Below are positions 26,525 to 35,819 of a stretch of DNA of 55,021 bases, one piece after another (position 1 is the first letter of the stretch; each line of letters begins with the position of its first letter). The position numbers and the translations under genes are program-made. The notes below the pieces were generated by a model, which did not search any database, had not been told where the DNA came from, and was given only the letters and a program-made list of their open reading frames with translations. The DNA comes from Opitutia bacterium (lineage in GTDB: Bacteria; Verrucomicrobiota; Verrucomicrobiia; Opitutales; Opitutaceae): positions 64,001-119,021 of the forward strand of contig JACRHS010000016.1 in NCBI GenBank assembly GCA_016217595.1, read 5' to 3'.

Positions 26525-29257
26525 ATGAAGCCCCCCTTCGGTTCGAGTGTCGTGCTGGTTCTCGCACTAGGTTTTATGATGTCCGCCTGTTCATGGCTGC
26601 GTCCGAAGAGCTCGGTCGAACTCGCCCGTTTGCGGTGCGAGGGGCTCGAACGTTCGGCGTTGGTCGACACCGCCGAGCCGCGGTTCTCGTGGCAATTGCG
26701 CTCGGCCGAGCGCGGCGTGCGGCAGACGGCCTATCAAGTGCGCGTGGTCGTCGCTCTGCCGGATGGCCAGCCGGGGGCGGTTGTGGCCGACACCGGGCGT
26801 GTCGCTTCCGACCAATCGCAGTGGGTCACGGTATCGGGTTTCAAGGCGACGCCGCGCACCGCCTACCAGTGGCAGGTGCGGGTGTGGGATCAGCGCGAAC
26901 GCCCCACCGAATGGAGCGGCGTGGCGCGGTTTGAGACCGGACTGCTCGGGGGCGAGTGGCCGGCGCAGTGGGTGGGCGACGGTTATCAAGTGGCGAAACA
27001 CGAGGCGCCGCGCGCCCGGTATTTCCGCAAAGTTTTCACGCTGCCGCAGGCGCCGGTGCGCGCCCGGCTGCTGGTCTCGGCACTCGGCCTCGTCGAGCCA
27101 TGGCTCAACGGCCGGCAGGTGGCGCGCGATTGTTTCGTGCCCGGCTGGCCCGACTATCGCAAACGCGCCTTTTATGTCGCTTACGATGTCACCCGCGAAC
27201 TGCGCGCCGGGGTCAATGTCTGCGGACTGATTCTCGGCGACGGCTGGTATAGCGGCACGATGTTGCGGCAAACGCAGATTGGCACCCAGCCGCTCGTCTC
27301 CGCCGCGCTCGAAATCACCGACACCGCGGGTCAGACTTCAGTCGTGGCCACCGACGGTACGTGGCAATGGGCCGAGGGACCGATCCGCAGCAATTCGATT
27401 TATCACGGGGAAACGTTCGACGCGCGGCTGGATCAACCCGGCTGGTGTCGCGTCGAGGGCTGTTCATGGACATGGCAACCGGCGCAGGTGGCGCCCAAGC
27501 CCGCGATCGAACTCACCGCGCGGATTTCGCCCCCGGTGCGTCGCATCGAAGGGCTTCGTCCGGTGGAGCGGCGCGAAGTGCGGCCGGGAGTGTTTATTTA
27601 CGATCTGGGGCAAAACATGGTCGGCTGGGTGCGCCTCAAGGCGCAGGCGCCCGCCGGACAGGAGATCCAGTTGCGTTTCGCCGAAATGCTCGAAGCCGAC
27701 GGCTCGCTGCACACCGCCAATCTCCGCAGCGCCCGCGCCACGGCGCGCTATATCGCCAAGGGGGAGGGCATGGAATATTGGGAGCCGCGTTTCACGTTCT
27801 TCGGGTTCCGCTATGTCGAGGTGACCGGACTGGCCGCGCCAGCGGACGATGCAGTGATTGGCGTGGTGTTGCATTCCGACCTGACGCGCATCGGGCGCTT
27901 CGAGTGCTCGAATCCGCTCCTCAACAAACTTTATGCGAACACGCTGTGGGGGCAGAAGGGCAACTTCCTCGAACTTCCGACCGACTGCCCGCAGCGCAAC
28001 GAGCGGCTCGGCTGGACTGGCGACGCCCAGGTCTTTTGCAACACCGCCAACTACAATCTCGCGGCCGGCACGTTCTACCGGCAGTGGCTTGCCGCCGTGC
28101 GCGACGGTTTCAAGCCCGGGACCAACGGCGGTTTTGGCGATGTTGCCCCGCAGACGGATCTCAATCACGGCAGCGCCGGCTGGAGCGATGCCGGCGCCAT
28201 CGTGCCGTGGGTGACCTGGCTGCACACGGCGGATCAACGTCTGCTGGAGGAGAATTTTCCCGCGATCCAGCAATGGGTCGAGTTACAGGCCACCGAGGCG
28301 CCCGAGGGCATCCGCCGCAGTCGCAAAAGCTACGGCGACTGGCTCGCTCCCGGCTATAAACCATCGCAGGCGCCCACGCCCTACGTGCTGATCGCCACGG
28401 CGTATTTTGCGCGCTCGACCGACATCGCGGCGCAGATCGCGGAACGGTTGGGCCGGGCCGAAGTCGCGGCCAAAAACCGCGCGTTGCTCGCAAAAATCAA
28501 GACGGCCTTCCGCAAGGAATTCATCGCCGACGACGGCCGGATCGCCTGCGACGAGCAGACGGCTTATCTGCTCGCATTGGGTTTCGACCTCGTGCCCGCC
28601 GAGCTGCGACCGAAGATGATCGAGCACCTCGTGCGCGTCATCGGTGCGAAGAACAATCACCTCGCGACCGGTTTCATCGGCACGCCGCTGCTCACGCCGG
28701 TGCTCACCCAGATCGGCCGGCCCGACCTCGCCTACGCGGTGGTGTTGCAAGAGACCTATCCGGGCTGGCTGTTCAGCGTGAAGAACGGCGCGACCACCAT
28801 CTGGGAACGCTGGGATAGTTGGACGCCCGAAGGTGGCTTCAACAAAGACGGCATGAACTCCTTCAACCACTATGCCTATGGCTCGGTGGTCGAGTGGTTC
28901 TACGACGGGATTGCCGGCCTGCGTCCCGAGCCCTCTGCGCCGGGCTGGAAACGCTTCACCATCGCGCCGCAGTTGGGCGGCGGACTGACCTTCGCCCGCG
29001 CGCAACTCGAAACGCCGTATGGTCGCACGGTCTCCGGCTGGCGGATCGAGTCCGGCCAATTGACGCTCGAAATCACGATCCCCGACAACACCCAGGCGAC
29101 GGTGAGTTTGCCCACGACCGACCCCGCCACAGTGCAGGAAGGCGGCCGTCCGCTCGCTCAACTGTCGGGAATGCGCAACCTCACACCCAAAGCCGGCCGC
29201 CTCGAACTGACGCTCCCCAGCGGCGATTACGTCTTCACCCTGCCCGCGCCAAAGTGA
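26525..29257 (+). CDS. Alpha-L-rhamnosidase (GH78), lipoprotein
   Basis: 910 residues from the ATG at 26525 (MKPPFGSS). A lipobox (FMMSAC) predicts a lipid-anchored protein. Order: fibronectin-like domain (LARLRCEGLE, PRFSWQLRS), rhamnosidase N-terminal domain (ARYFRKVF, LVSALGLVEPWLNG, WPDYRKRAFYVAYDV), a concanavalin-like sandwich (YDLGQNMVGWVRLK), then the (alpha/alpha)6 barrel. The catalytic block LPTDCPQRNERLGWTGDAQV is complete, with D487, candidate acid E493 and D500; candidate base E761 in GATTIWERWDSW. It differs from the first GH78 of the cluster by keeping the canonical WTGD, so the two may act on different rhamnosyl linkages. A TTG at 26477 overlaps the preceding stop codon but would mask the signal. 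Confidence 0.94.
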   Translation: MKPPFGSSVVLVLALGFMMSACSWLRPKSSVELARLRCEGLERSALVDTAEPRFSWQLRSAERGVRQTAYQVRVVVALPDGQPGAVVADTGRVASDQSQWVTVSGFKATPRTAYQWQVRVWDQRERPTEWSGVARFETGLLGGEWPAQWVGDGYQVAKHEAPRARYFRKVFTLPQAPVRARLLVSALGLVEPWLNGRQVARDCFVPGWPDYRKRAFYVAYDVTRELRAGVNVCGLILGDGWYSGTMLRQTQIGTQPLVSAALEITDTAGQTSVVATDGTWQWAEGPIRSNSIYHGETFDARLDQPGWCRVEGCSWTWQPAQVAPKPAIELTARISPPVRRIEGLRPVERREVRPGVFIYDLGQNMVGWVRLKAQAPAGQEIQLRFAEMLEADGSLHTANLRSARATARYIAKGEGMEYWEPRFTFFGFRYVEVTGLAAPADDAVIGVVLHSDLTRIGRFECSNPLLNKLYANTLWGQKGNFLELPTDCPQRNERLGWTGDAQVFCNTANYNLAAGTFYRQWLAAVRDGFKPGTNGGFGDVAPQTDLNHGSAGWSDAGAIVPWVTWLHTADQRLLEENFPAIQQWVELQATEAPEGIRRSRKSYGDWLAPGYKPSQAPTPYVLIATAYFARSTDIAAQIAERLGRAEVAAKNRALLAKIKTAFRKEFIADDGRIACDEQTAYLLALGFDLVPAELRPKMIEHLVRVIGAKNNHLATGFIGTPLLTPVLTQIGRPDLAYAVVLQETYPGWLFSVKNGATTIWERWDSWTPEGGFNKDGMNSFNHYAYGSVVEWFYDGIAGLRPEPSAPGWKRFTIAPQLGGGLTFARAQLETPYGRTVSGWRIESGQLTLEITIPDNTQATVSLPTTDPATVQEGGRPLAQLSGMRNLTPKAGRLELTLPSGDYVFTLPAPK

Positions 29258-29347
29258 AAGACGCGGGCGTCACTTGCGGTCGTGGCCGTAGTTGCTGGAG
29301 GCGCGGCTGCGTTTGCTTTTCAGCGTTCTCTCGTCTGGATTTCGGAC

Positions 29348-30166
29348 ATGCGCATCGCCGTTTTGGCTGATATTCATGGCAACCTCGCCGCGTTGGAAGC
29401 GGCGCTGGCCGAGGTCGCGCGCTTGCAGCCTGACCGGGTGGTGGTGGCGGGCGATGTGGTCGATGGCTGTCCCGATTCGCTCGCGTGTTGGGAACGGGTG
29501 CGGGCGTTGGGGTGTCCGCTGCTGCGCGGCAATCACGAACGGTATATCTTCGATTATGGCACGCCGCGGGCGGCCGAAGAGTGGAGTCTGCCGCATTTCG
29601 CGCCCGTGCGCTGGGCGGTTGCGCAATGCACCGAGGTGGTGCGACGCGAGATGGCGGCATTACCCATCGGGCTGCGTTTGCCGGAAGCGCCCGGAGTGCT
29701 GTTTGTCCATGCTTCGGCGCGCAGCGATCAGGATTCGGTGTTTGCTCACACGCCTGACGCGGTGCTCGCGCCCATGTTTCCGGACGTGAACGAATCGGTG
29801 ATCGTGCGCGGCCATAATCATCTCGCCGGGACCCGCGCCTGGGGAGACCGGCAGATCATGAATCTCGGCGCGGTGGGGTTGCCACTCGACGGGCATATCG
29901 CGGCGCAATTCGGGCTGCTGGAGCAACGACAGGGCGCGTGGCAATTGCAGCACATCGCGGTGCCGTACGATGTGGAAGCGACCATCCGCCGGTTTCGCGA
30001 ATCGGGTTATCTGGAGGCCGGCGGGCCGATGGCGCGGCTATTTTTGCGCGAGGTGGCGACGGCCACGCATCACTTCGTGCCATTCTTGCGACACTATGGG
30101 CATGCGGTGCGCTCGGGGCATCTGGCGGCCGATGTCGCCGTGGCGCGGTTTCTCAGCGAATACTGA
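29348..30166 (+). CDS. Cytoplasmic metallophosphoesterase of the YfcE/ApaH-like family
   Basis: 272 residues from the ATG at 29348 (MRIAVLADIHGNLAALEAAL). The metal-binding blocks are all present: DIHGN, GDVVDG, GNHE, VHAS and GHNH. No signal peptide. The C-terminal part (IRRFRESGYLEAGGPMARLF) is typical of the MPP_PAE-like phosphodiesterase branch. The substrate may be a cyclic nucleotide, dinucleotide or phosphodiester. It follows the rhamnosidase cluster by 90 bp on the same strand but is not obviously related to it. The in-frame start at 29282 adds a hydrophobic leader that would precede the first catalytic motif unnaturally and is rejected. Confidence 0.88.
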   Translation: MRIAVLADIHGNLAALEAALAEVARLQPDRVVVAGDVVDGCPDSLACWERVRALGCPLLRGNHERYIFDYGTPRAAEEWSLPHFAPVRWAVAQCTEVVRREMAALPIGLRLPEAPGVLFVHASARSDQDSVFAHTPDAVLAPMFPDVNESVIVRGHNHLAGTRAWGDRQIMNLGAVGLPLDGHIAAQFGLLEQRQGAWQLQHIAVPYDVEATIRRFRESGYLEAGGPMARLFLREVATATHHFVPFLRHYGHAVRSGHLAADVAVARFLSEY

Positions 30167-30188
30167 CGCGACCGGCGCGGCGCGTGGC

Positions 30189-30758
30189 TCACGCCCACTC
30201 GGGCGGATTTTGCAGATGCGGCTTGAGCACGCCGATGCAGGGTAGATTCCGGTAGCGCTCTGCGAAATCGAGACCATAGCCGACCACGAACTTGTCGGGA
30301 ATCTGGAAACCCACGAAGTCGGCAGTGAAGGGTACTTCGCGCCGGCCTTGTTTATCGAGGAGCACGCAGGTTTTGATGCTGGCGGGGTTGAGCTTCTTGA
30401 TCAGGCCGACGACGAGGGAAATGGTTTTTCCGGTGTCGAGAATGTCGTCGATCAACAACACGTGGCGGTGGGCGGTTTCGAGCGTCAGGCTGTGGATGAG
30501 CTGCGGTGTGCCGATGGACTGGGTCTTGTTGCGGTAACTCGACACGCGGATGCAGTCGAGGCGCACGGGATTGTCGATCTGGCGGAGCAGGTCCGCGGTG
30601 AAGAGAATCGCGCCGTTGATGATCGAGATGACGGTGATTTCTTCGTCGCCGTAGGTTTGCTTGATCTCGGCGCCGAGCTGTTTGAGGCGGCGTTTGATGG
30701 CGGACTCGGTGATCAGGACCGTCTCGAGATCGGGATGAATGGATTCGGCGGAGCGCAT
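30189..30758 (-). CDS. hpt: Hypoxanthine phosphoribosyltransferase
   Basis: 189 residues from the ATG at 30758. A purine-salvage enzyme that joins hypoxanthine or guanine to PRPP. The PRPP-binding signature [14 protein letters not shown] is clear, as are [18 protein letters not shown], the flexible-loop SYRNKTQS, and the base-binding end [19 protein letters not shown]. The ATG at 30857 is in frame but adds a Pro/Arg-rich leader overlapping the rpe gene, so it is rejected. It is 28 bp downstream of rpe on the same strand, probably in one operon with rpe, lptE and bamD. Confidence 0.95.
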   Translation of the reverse strand: MRSAESIHPDLETVLITESAIKRRLKQLGAEIKQTYGDEEITVISIINGAILFTADLLRQIDNPVRLDCIRVSSYRNKTQSIGTPQLIHSLTLETAHRHVLLIDDILDTGKTISLVVGLIKKLNPASIKTCVLLDKQGRREVPFTADFVGFQIPDKFVVGYGLDFAERYRNLPCIGVLKPHLQNPPEWA

Positions 30759-30786
30759 GGCGAAAGTGCGGTTGAGTCGCGTGGTT

Positions 30787-31443
30787 TCAGAGGCGCGCGA
30801 AGGTGGCCGCGAAGGCGGCCTGGTCGGTGGCTTTGAAAAAGGCGTTGCCGGCGACAAAGGTGTCGGCGCCCGCGGCGCGGCATTCCGGCCCGGTGGCGAG
30901 GTCCACGCCGCCGTCGACTTCGAGGCGGAACTTCAGCCCGCGTTCGCGACGCCAGGCGGCGATCTGGGCGATCTTGGGCAGCACATCGCGACGGAAAGGT
31001 TGTCCGCCGAATCCGGGCTGGACCGTCATCACGAGCACGAGATCGACCAGGGGCAGGAGGTGCTCGATGGCGCCGGCGGGAGTGCCGGGGTTGAGCACGA
31101 TGCCGTTCTGGCAACCCAGCTCGCGGATGCGCGCCAATGTCGCGGCGTGATCGTAGGCGGGTTCGATGTGGATGCTGATGAGGTTGGCACCGGCCTTGGC
31201 GAAGGACTCGATGTAGCGCGCGGGCTCGGACAGCATCAGGTGCGTGTCGAAAAAGAGCTCGATCTTTGCCCGACGAAGAGCGGCCAGCGTTTCTGGACCG
31301 AAGGTCAGGTTGGGGACGAAGTGCCCGTCCATGATGTCCACGTGCAGCCAGGACAGGCCCAGGGCCGCGACGGTGCGGGCGCTGCTGGCGAGGTTGGCGT
31401 GGTCGCCGGCCAAAAGAGAGGGAGCGAGCAGAGAAGAAAACAT
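30787..31443 (-). CDS. rpe: Ribulose-phosphate 3-epimerase
   Basis: 218 residues from the ATG at 31443 ([18 protein letters not shown]). It interconverts ribulose 5-phosphate and xylulose 5-phosphate. Family blocks: [53 protein letters not shown], and LEVDGGV near the phosphate-binding end ([13 protein letters not shown]). Metal ligands His and Asp in HVDIMDGH and the catalytic Asp in LEVDGGV are visible. It lies between hpt and lptE on the same strand with short spacers. Confidence 0.96.
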   Translation of the reverse strand: MFSSLLAPSLLAGDHANLASSARTVAALGLSWLHVDIMDGHFVPNLTFGPETLAALRRAKIELFFDTHLMLSEPARYIESFAKAGANLISIHIEPAYDHAATLARIRELGCQNGIVLNPGTPAGAIEHLLPLVDLVLVMTVQPGFGGQPFRRDVLPKIAQIAAWRRERGLKFRLEVDGGVDLATGPECRAAGADTFVAGNAFFKATDQAAFAATFARL

Positions 31444-31483
31444 GGAGGAGACGAAAAAACGGCGGCCGCAGCGCGCGGCGGTT

Positions 31484-32050
31484 TTACCAGACGTCGAGCA
31501 CAACGTGGGCGACTTGCTTGGCCAACGCGTCGGCGAGCAGAGGGAGCGTCTGGTATTCGGACTGGAGCTGGCCGCTGTCGGTGTAGGCGTCGCGTTGCAC
31601 TTGTACCTGACGTTTCTCGAACAGCACCTTGCCGGCGCGCGTGCGGAGCGTGCACTCGGCGGTCAGCACCACGTTAAATTTGCGGGCCAGTCCGGTGTCG
31701 TCGGCGCGGGCGACGCTGGCATCGCGCTGATAACCCTTGAGGCGAACTTCCAGTGTGGCTTCGGCGTCGGTGGCGGAGTTGGCGAGCGCCACCCGGCCGT
31801 CGCGGATGAAGGTTTCACGGAGTTGCGTGCCGACGAGGGCGCGGACCTGGGGGAGTTGGGTGTCGCTCTCGACGGGCACGATGTAGACCGAATGAAAGGC
31901 GAGCGTGCCGGACGTACCGAGGCGGTAGTGTGAGCAGGCTGGCAGCAAGCCCACGGCCAGCAACGCGAGCAACCAGCCGCGAAAGGCTGACCAGCGGATT
32001 TGCCGGTCGGTGGAGATCGGCCGTGGGGCCGTGATCGTATCGTACCGCAT
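31484..32050 (-). CDS. lptE: LptE-like lipoprotein of LPS assembly
   Basis: 188 residues. After a basic N-terminus and a hydrophobic segment (GWLLALLAVGLLPAC) comes a lipobox Cys and then YRLG, the usual start of LptE proteins. The mature part has the family pattern: SVYIVPVESDTQLPQVRALV, QLRETFIRDGRVAL, ATLEVRLKGYQRDA and LTAECTLRTRAGKVLFEKR. LptE plugs the LptD barrel that delivers lipopolysaccharide to the outer leaflet. Upstream 32 bp lies the bamD-like gene, also an outer-membrane assembly component. Confidence is lower for the symbol because LptE proteins are divergent. Confidence 0.8.
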   Translation of the reverse strand: MRYDTITAPRPISTDRQIRWSAFRGWLLALLAVGLLPACSHYRLGTSGTLAFHSVYIVPVESDTQLPQVRALVGTQLRETFIRDGRVALANSATDAEATLEVRLKGYQRDASVARADDTGLARKFNVVLTAECTLRTRAGKVLFEKRQVQVQRDAYTDSGQLQSEYQTLPLLADALAKQVAHVVLDVW

Positions 32051-32082
32051 GACCGGATGGGGTCGCGTCGGAGACAGTCTGC

Positions 32083-33123
32083 CTAGAAGAGCCAGAAACG
32101 CTTTTTCTTCACCGGCGTGCCGGCGGCGTTGGCCTGGACCGCAGCCTCGACCTCGGTGAGCCGTTGTTTGGCGCGGGCCGCGACAGCCGACTCGGGGTAG
32201 GCGGTGATGGCCTCGTTATAAAATACTTTGGCGGCGGTGTAATTGCTGCGTTTGAAGAAATAGAAGTCCGCCATCTTCATTTTGCTTTCGGCGAGCATGG
32301 TCTTCATGTCGTTCAGCCCCTTGGCGGCGTTGGCGACGCTGGCATCGTTGGGGAAGAGGATCATGAAGTCCTCGAAGTAGGTGATGGCATCCTTGGTGGA
32401 GGCCTGATCGTAGAAGGGGCCGTCGACCAGCGAGGCGTGGGTCTTCGCGAGCTGCATGTAGGCGTCGGGCGCGAGCAGGCTCTGCGGGTAGGTGTTGATC
32501 ATGCGGTCGAGCGCGTCGATCGCTTCCTCGGTGTTTTTCATCCGCTGGTGGCCGCGGGCAATGTTCATCAACGCGAGCGGGGCGTAGTCGCTGTACGGGG
32601 CGTTAACGAGGAGGATCTCGAAATATTCCAGAGCTTTTTCGCGATTGGTGAAGCCCGGGATGACACCCCAGAGGTAGCTACGAGCGCCATCAAGCAGGGC
32701 GCTGGCGATGCGATATTGTTCGCCGATCACTTCGTTGAAGCGCGGGGTGTTGGGGTAGCGCGAGAGGAGTTGTTGGAAGGCGTCGAACGATTTCGTGTAC
32801 TGCTTGCGGGCGAGGTAGAGCCGTGCCTCGCGGTAGAATGCCTCGGGAGCGTAGACCGAATTAGGATATTTCTTCCCGACCTTCTTGTAGCTGCTCAGCG
32901 CCGAGCCCTTGGAGCCGCGCTCTTCGGCGGCGCGCGCCTTGTTCATGAGATCGAGGGCGACCTTGCCATCGGGCCCGGTGAGTCCCGACAGGACACCGCC
33001 CTCGATGCGCCAGCCGCCCTCAGGCGACCAGACCAGCTCCGCGGCGAGGCGGGCAGGAAGGGAAAACACCCCGGCGGCAAGCACGAGTAAGGGGAGGAAG
33101 CGGCGAAGCGCGGAGAACACCAT
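32083..33123 (-). CDS. BamD-like TPR protein of outer-membrane protein assembly
   Basis: 346 residues with a signal peptide (LPLLVLAAGVFSLPARLAA). Several tetratricopeptide-like repeats follow, with typical BamD phrases: LDLMNKARAAEERGSKGSAL, YPNSVYAPEAFYREARLYLA, SFDAFQQLLSRYPNT, YEQYRI-like QYRIASALLDG, APLALMNIARGHQRM, AIDALDRMINTYPQSLLAP and MKMADFYFFKRSNYTAAKVF. BamD normally carries an N-terminal lipidated Cys; none is visible here near the cleavage site (ARLAAELVW), so it may be periplasmic or use another anchor. It ends with a basic KKKRFWLF tail. It heads the lptE-rpe-hpt operon. Confidence 0.8.
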   Translation of the reverse strand: MVFSALRRFLPLLVLAAGVFSLPARLAAELVWSPEGGWRIEGGVLSGLTGPDGKVALDLMNKARAAEERGSKGSALSSYKKVGKKYPNSVYAPEAFYREARLYLARKQYTKSFDAFQQLLSRYPNTPRFNEVIGEQYRIASALLDGARSYLWGVIPGFTNREKALEYFEILLVNAPYSDYAPLALMNIARGHQRMKNTEEAIDALDRMINTYPQSLLAPDAYMQLAKTHASLVDGPFYDQASTKDAITYFEDFMILFPNDASVANAAKGLNDMKTMLAESKMKMADFYFFKRSNYTAAKVFYNEAITAYPESAVAARAKQRLTEVEAAVQANAAGTPVKKKRFWLF

Positions 33124-33322
33124 GTTGAAAAAGGTTTACCAGCGAATCAGTGCAGACCCGGACGTCAAGCCCCGCGCCATGCGAGAGGCGCGATCAGTGC
33201 GGATTTATGGCTGGTGGCGGGGTGAATGCAGGTCATGCCTGTCCTCAGATCACGATTCCGGCGCAGTTGTTCCGGATGAGTGCAGGTTACGGGCGGACCC
33301 AGCCGGCGAAGCGCGCGCAAGT

Positions 33323-34381
33323 TCACGGCGTGGCGGCCGGCCGGATTTTGGCGTTGGCGAGGGCCACGTCGACTTCGATGCGGTGGTTCAGGTCGGCGCG
33401 GATAAATTCACTGGCGTCGCGGATGGCGTTCTTGATCGCCTGGCGGTTCGCGGAACCGTGCGCCTTGAGGACATTGCCGCGCAAACCGAGCAGCGGCGCG
33501 CCGCCATAGCGCTCGGGTTGAATGCGGCGCTTGAGCGCATCGAAGGCGCCCCGGGCGAAAAACGCTCCCATCATGCGCATGGGGTTCTCGCGCAGCTGCT
33601 CTTTCAGCAGGCCGGAGAAAAATTTCGAGAGCGACTCCCAGCTTTTCAGACAAATGTTGCCAACAAAGCCGTCGCACACGACCACGTCGACGTGATCAAA
33701 AAACACGTGGAAACCCTCGACGGGGCCAACGTAGTTCACCAAGTCGCCGAGGCGTTTGAGGGTGTCGTGGGTCTCGCCGATGAGGGCGTTGCCTTTGCTT
33801 TCTTCGGTGCCGATGTTCATCAGGCCCACCCGGGGGCGCTCGACGCCGAGCACCATCCGGCAATAGTGACTGCCCAGGATGGCGTTATGCACCAAATGAT
33901 CGACCCGCGCCTCGGGATTGGCGCCCGCATCGATCAGGATGAAATGACCCTTGTCGCGCGGGACAACAGGGGCGAGGGCGGGGCGTTCGATGCCTTCGAG
34001 CGTGCGGAGCTTCAAGGTGCCGGCGGCCACCAGAATCTTGGTGTTGCCGGTGCTGACCACGCCGGCGGCTTCGCCGTTTTTGACCAACTCGATGGCGCGC
34101 AGCATGGAGGCGTCGCGCTTGCGCTTGATCGCCTGCATCACCTCGTCGTCCATCGTAATGACTTCCGACGCGTGCAGGACGCTGAGTTTGGGATGGCTGG
34201 TCAGCCGGGCGCGTTTAAGCAACGGCTGGAGCACAACCTCGTCGCCGACGAGCGTAATGGGATTGAGCGTAGGAAACTCCGCCAACGCCAGGCGCACTGC
34301 TTCGACAACTTCGGCAGGTCCCAAATCGCCGCCCATGGCGTCGACGGCAACCCGTCCGGTCGTACCGGCGTTGGCACCCAT
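33323..34381 (-). CDS. plsX: Phosphate acyltransferase PlsX
   Basis: 352 residues. It makes acyl-phosphate from acyl-ACP for phospholipid synthesis. Family blocks: VAVDAMGGDLGPAEVVEAV, VITMDDEVMQAIKRKRDASM, AAGVVSTGNTKILVAAG, RPALAPVVPRDKGHFILIDA, GLMNIGTEESKGN and VVVCDGFVGNICLK. It lies 38 bp downstream of rpmF, the conserved rpmF-plsX pairing seen in many bacteria, though no fab genes follow here. Confidence 0.97.
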   Translation of the reverse strand: MGANAGTTGRVAVDAMGGDLGPAEVVEAVRLALAEFPTLNPITLVGDEVVLQPLLKRARLTSHPKLSVLHASEVITMDDEVMQAIKRKRDASMLRAIELVKNGEAAGVVSTGNTKILVAAGTLKLRTLEGIERPALAPVVPRDKGHFILIDAGANPEARVDHLVHNAILGSHYCRMVLGVERPRVGLMNIGTEESKGNALIGETHDTLKRLGDLVNYVGPVEGFHVFFDHVDVVVCDGFVGNICLKSWESLSKFFSGLLKEQLRENPMRMMGAFFARGAFDALKRRIQPERYGGAPLLGLRGNVLKAHGSANRQAIKNAIRDASEFIRADLNHRIEVDVALANAKIRPAATP

Positions 34382-34419
34382 TACGGTAGAAGCAAAAAGA
34401 AGCGGAGCGAACGCGAGGC

Positions 34420-34596
34420 TTAGACCTCGACGTTGAGCACCTGACGGCCGCGATAGATACCGGTCTTGGGATTGACACGGTGCGGGCGCGTGAGACTGCC
34501 GTCGGCGTCTTTGGCGAACTCAGGTGCGATGAAGGCGTTGGCGGCGCGACGGTTGGCGCTGCGGCGTTTCGATTGCTTGCGTTTCGGATTAGCCAT
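34420..34596 (-). CDS. rpmF: Ribosomal protein L32
   Basis: 58 residues read from the ATG at 34596: MANPKRKQSKRRSANRRAAN, then AFIAPEFAKDADGSLTRPHR and a VNPKTGIYRGRQV ending. The basic N-terminus and Y-x-GRxV end are typical of L32. The zinc-binding cysteines found in many L32 proteins are absent, so this is a zinc-independent form. It sits directly upstream of plsX on the same strand. Confidence 0.95.
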   Translation of the reverse strand: MANPKRKQSKRRSANRRAANAFIAPEFAKDADGSLTRPHRVNPKTGIYRGRQVLNVEV

Positions 34597-34725
34597 GATG
34601 GATGCGTGTTAAAGGTTCAGGTGATGCCCGGACGGACATCAATGGAACTGCGGAAAGGTGTCGGTGGTAAGGAGCGGTCTCGGCATCGTCAAGCGCGATA
34701 ACCGCGTTTTTCGTCCGGAGCGTGG

Positions 34726-35736
34726 TCAGCGGAGAAAACCGACGGCCAAAATCACGGCAATGGCCACGCGATACAGCGCGAACGCGGTCAGGCCATATCG
34801 CGTCAGAAAGCCCACGAAAAATCGCACAGCCGCCGCCGCCGCCATCGCCGCGACCACGCAGCCGAGGAGCACATGCGACCAGCCGAAGACCTGGATCATC
34901 GCCGCGCCACTCTTGTAGCTTTTAAAGACCGTGGCGGCGCTCAGCGTCACGAAGCCGAGCAGGAAACTGAATTCAGCCGCGCGGCGCGGGTTCAGACCGG
35001 CGAAATAGCCGCCCACGATGCACATCATCGACCGGCTGGTGCCCGGCCACATCGCCACGCATTGGAGGGCGCCGATGCCGATCGCCTGCTTCGGGCTCAG
35101 TTGCAATGGCGCAGCTTCATCGGCGGGTTTCGCCGGCTGACGGCGGCGCCAATACTCGACGGCGAGCATCAGGACGGCCCCGGCGACTTGCGCGACAATC
35201 ACCGCACCGATGGAAAACAAGTGGGCGTCGATCCAGTCGTGCACCAGCAAGCCGACCACGGCGGCGGGGATGAACGCGATCAGCAGCGCCACCAACAAGT
35301 GCAGTCCGGCAGGATCGCGCCCGAGCAACCCGCGCAGCATCGACATGAGCTGCGACCAGTAGAGCAATGCCACGGCGGCGATGGCGCCGAATTGGATTAC
35401 GACCGTGTACGTGTCGGCGGCGAGCTTGAGCGTGAGCGGCACGCCGTCGGGATGTTTGGCCGAGGGCTTTTTATAAAAGAGCGGCCGGCCGGCCTGGTCG
35501 GTCAGCGGTTTGTCTGACTCCAGACCAAGGAGCTGGTTGGCGATGATCAGATGACCCGTCGAGGAGATGGGCAAAAACTCGGTGACGCCCTCGACGATGC
35601 CCAGCACGATGGCGTCGCGCACGCTGAGCTCGGCGACGGGGTGCGCGGTGGAGTCGACAGGGGCGGAAGGTGCGGCGAGCCCGGCAACGGGTTGAGCCAG
35701 AGACAGGGCGACGAGGGCAAGAAGAACGTGGCGCAC
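34726..35736 (-). CDS. uppP: Undecaprenyl-diphosphatase UppP (BacA)
   Basis: 336 residues, an integral membrane enzyme recycling undecaprenyl pyrophosphate for cell-wall synthesis. The two family signatures are clear: EGVTEFLPISSTGHLI and MWPGTSRSM. About eight hydrophobic segments follow. Compared with the E. coli enzyme there is an extra N-terminal segment of about 35 residues that looks like a cleavable signal peptide (LLALVALSLAQPVAGLAAPS). There is also a polar insert (about 75-100) after the first signature (DQAGRPLFYKKPSAKHPDG). Monocistronic as far as visible. Confidence 0.94.
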   Translation of the reverse strand: MRHVLLALVALSLAQPVAGLAAPSAPVDSTAHPVAELSVRDAIVLGIVEGVTEFLPISSTGHLIIANQLLGLESDKPLTDQAGRPLFYKKPSAKHPDGVPLTLKLAADTYTVVIQFGAIAAVALLYWSQLMSMLRGLLGRDPAGLHLLVALLIAFIPAAVVGLLVHDWIDAHLFSIGAVIVAQVAGAVLMLAVEYWRRRQPAKPADEAAPLQLSPKQAIGIGALQCVAMWPGTSRSMMCIVGGYFAGLNPRRAAEFSFLLGFVTLSAATVFKSYKSGAAMIQVFGWSHVLLGCVVAAMAAAAAVRFFVGFLTRYGLTAFALYRVAIAVILAVGFLR

Positions 35737-35819
35737 GGTGTGCGTTGTTTTTCAACTTTGCATAGGCAGCGCAATTTTATTTGCGGCAGACGGAAGCGTT
35801 CGCTCTTTGAAGCTACGCC

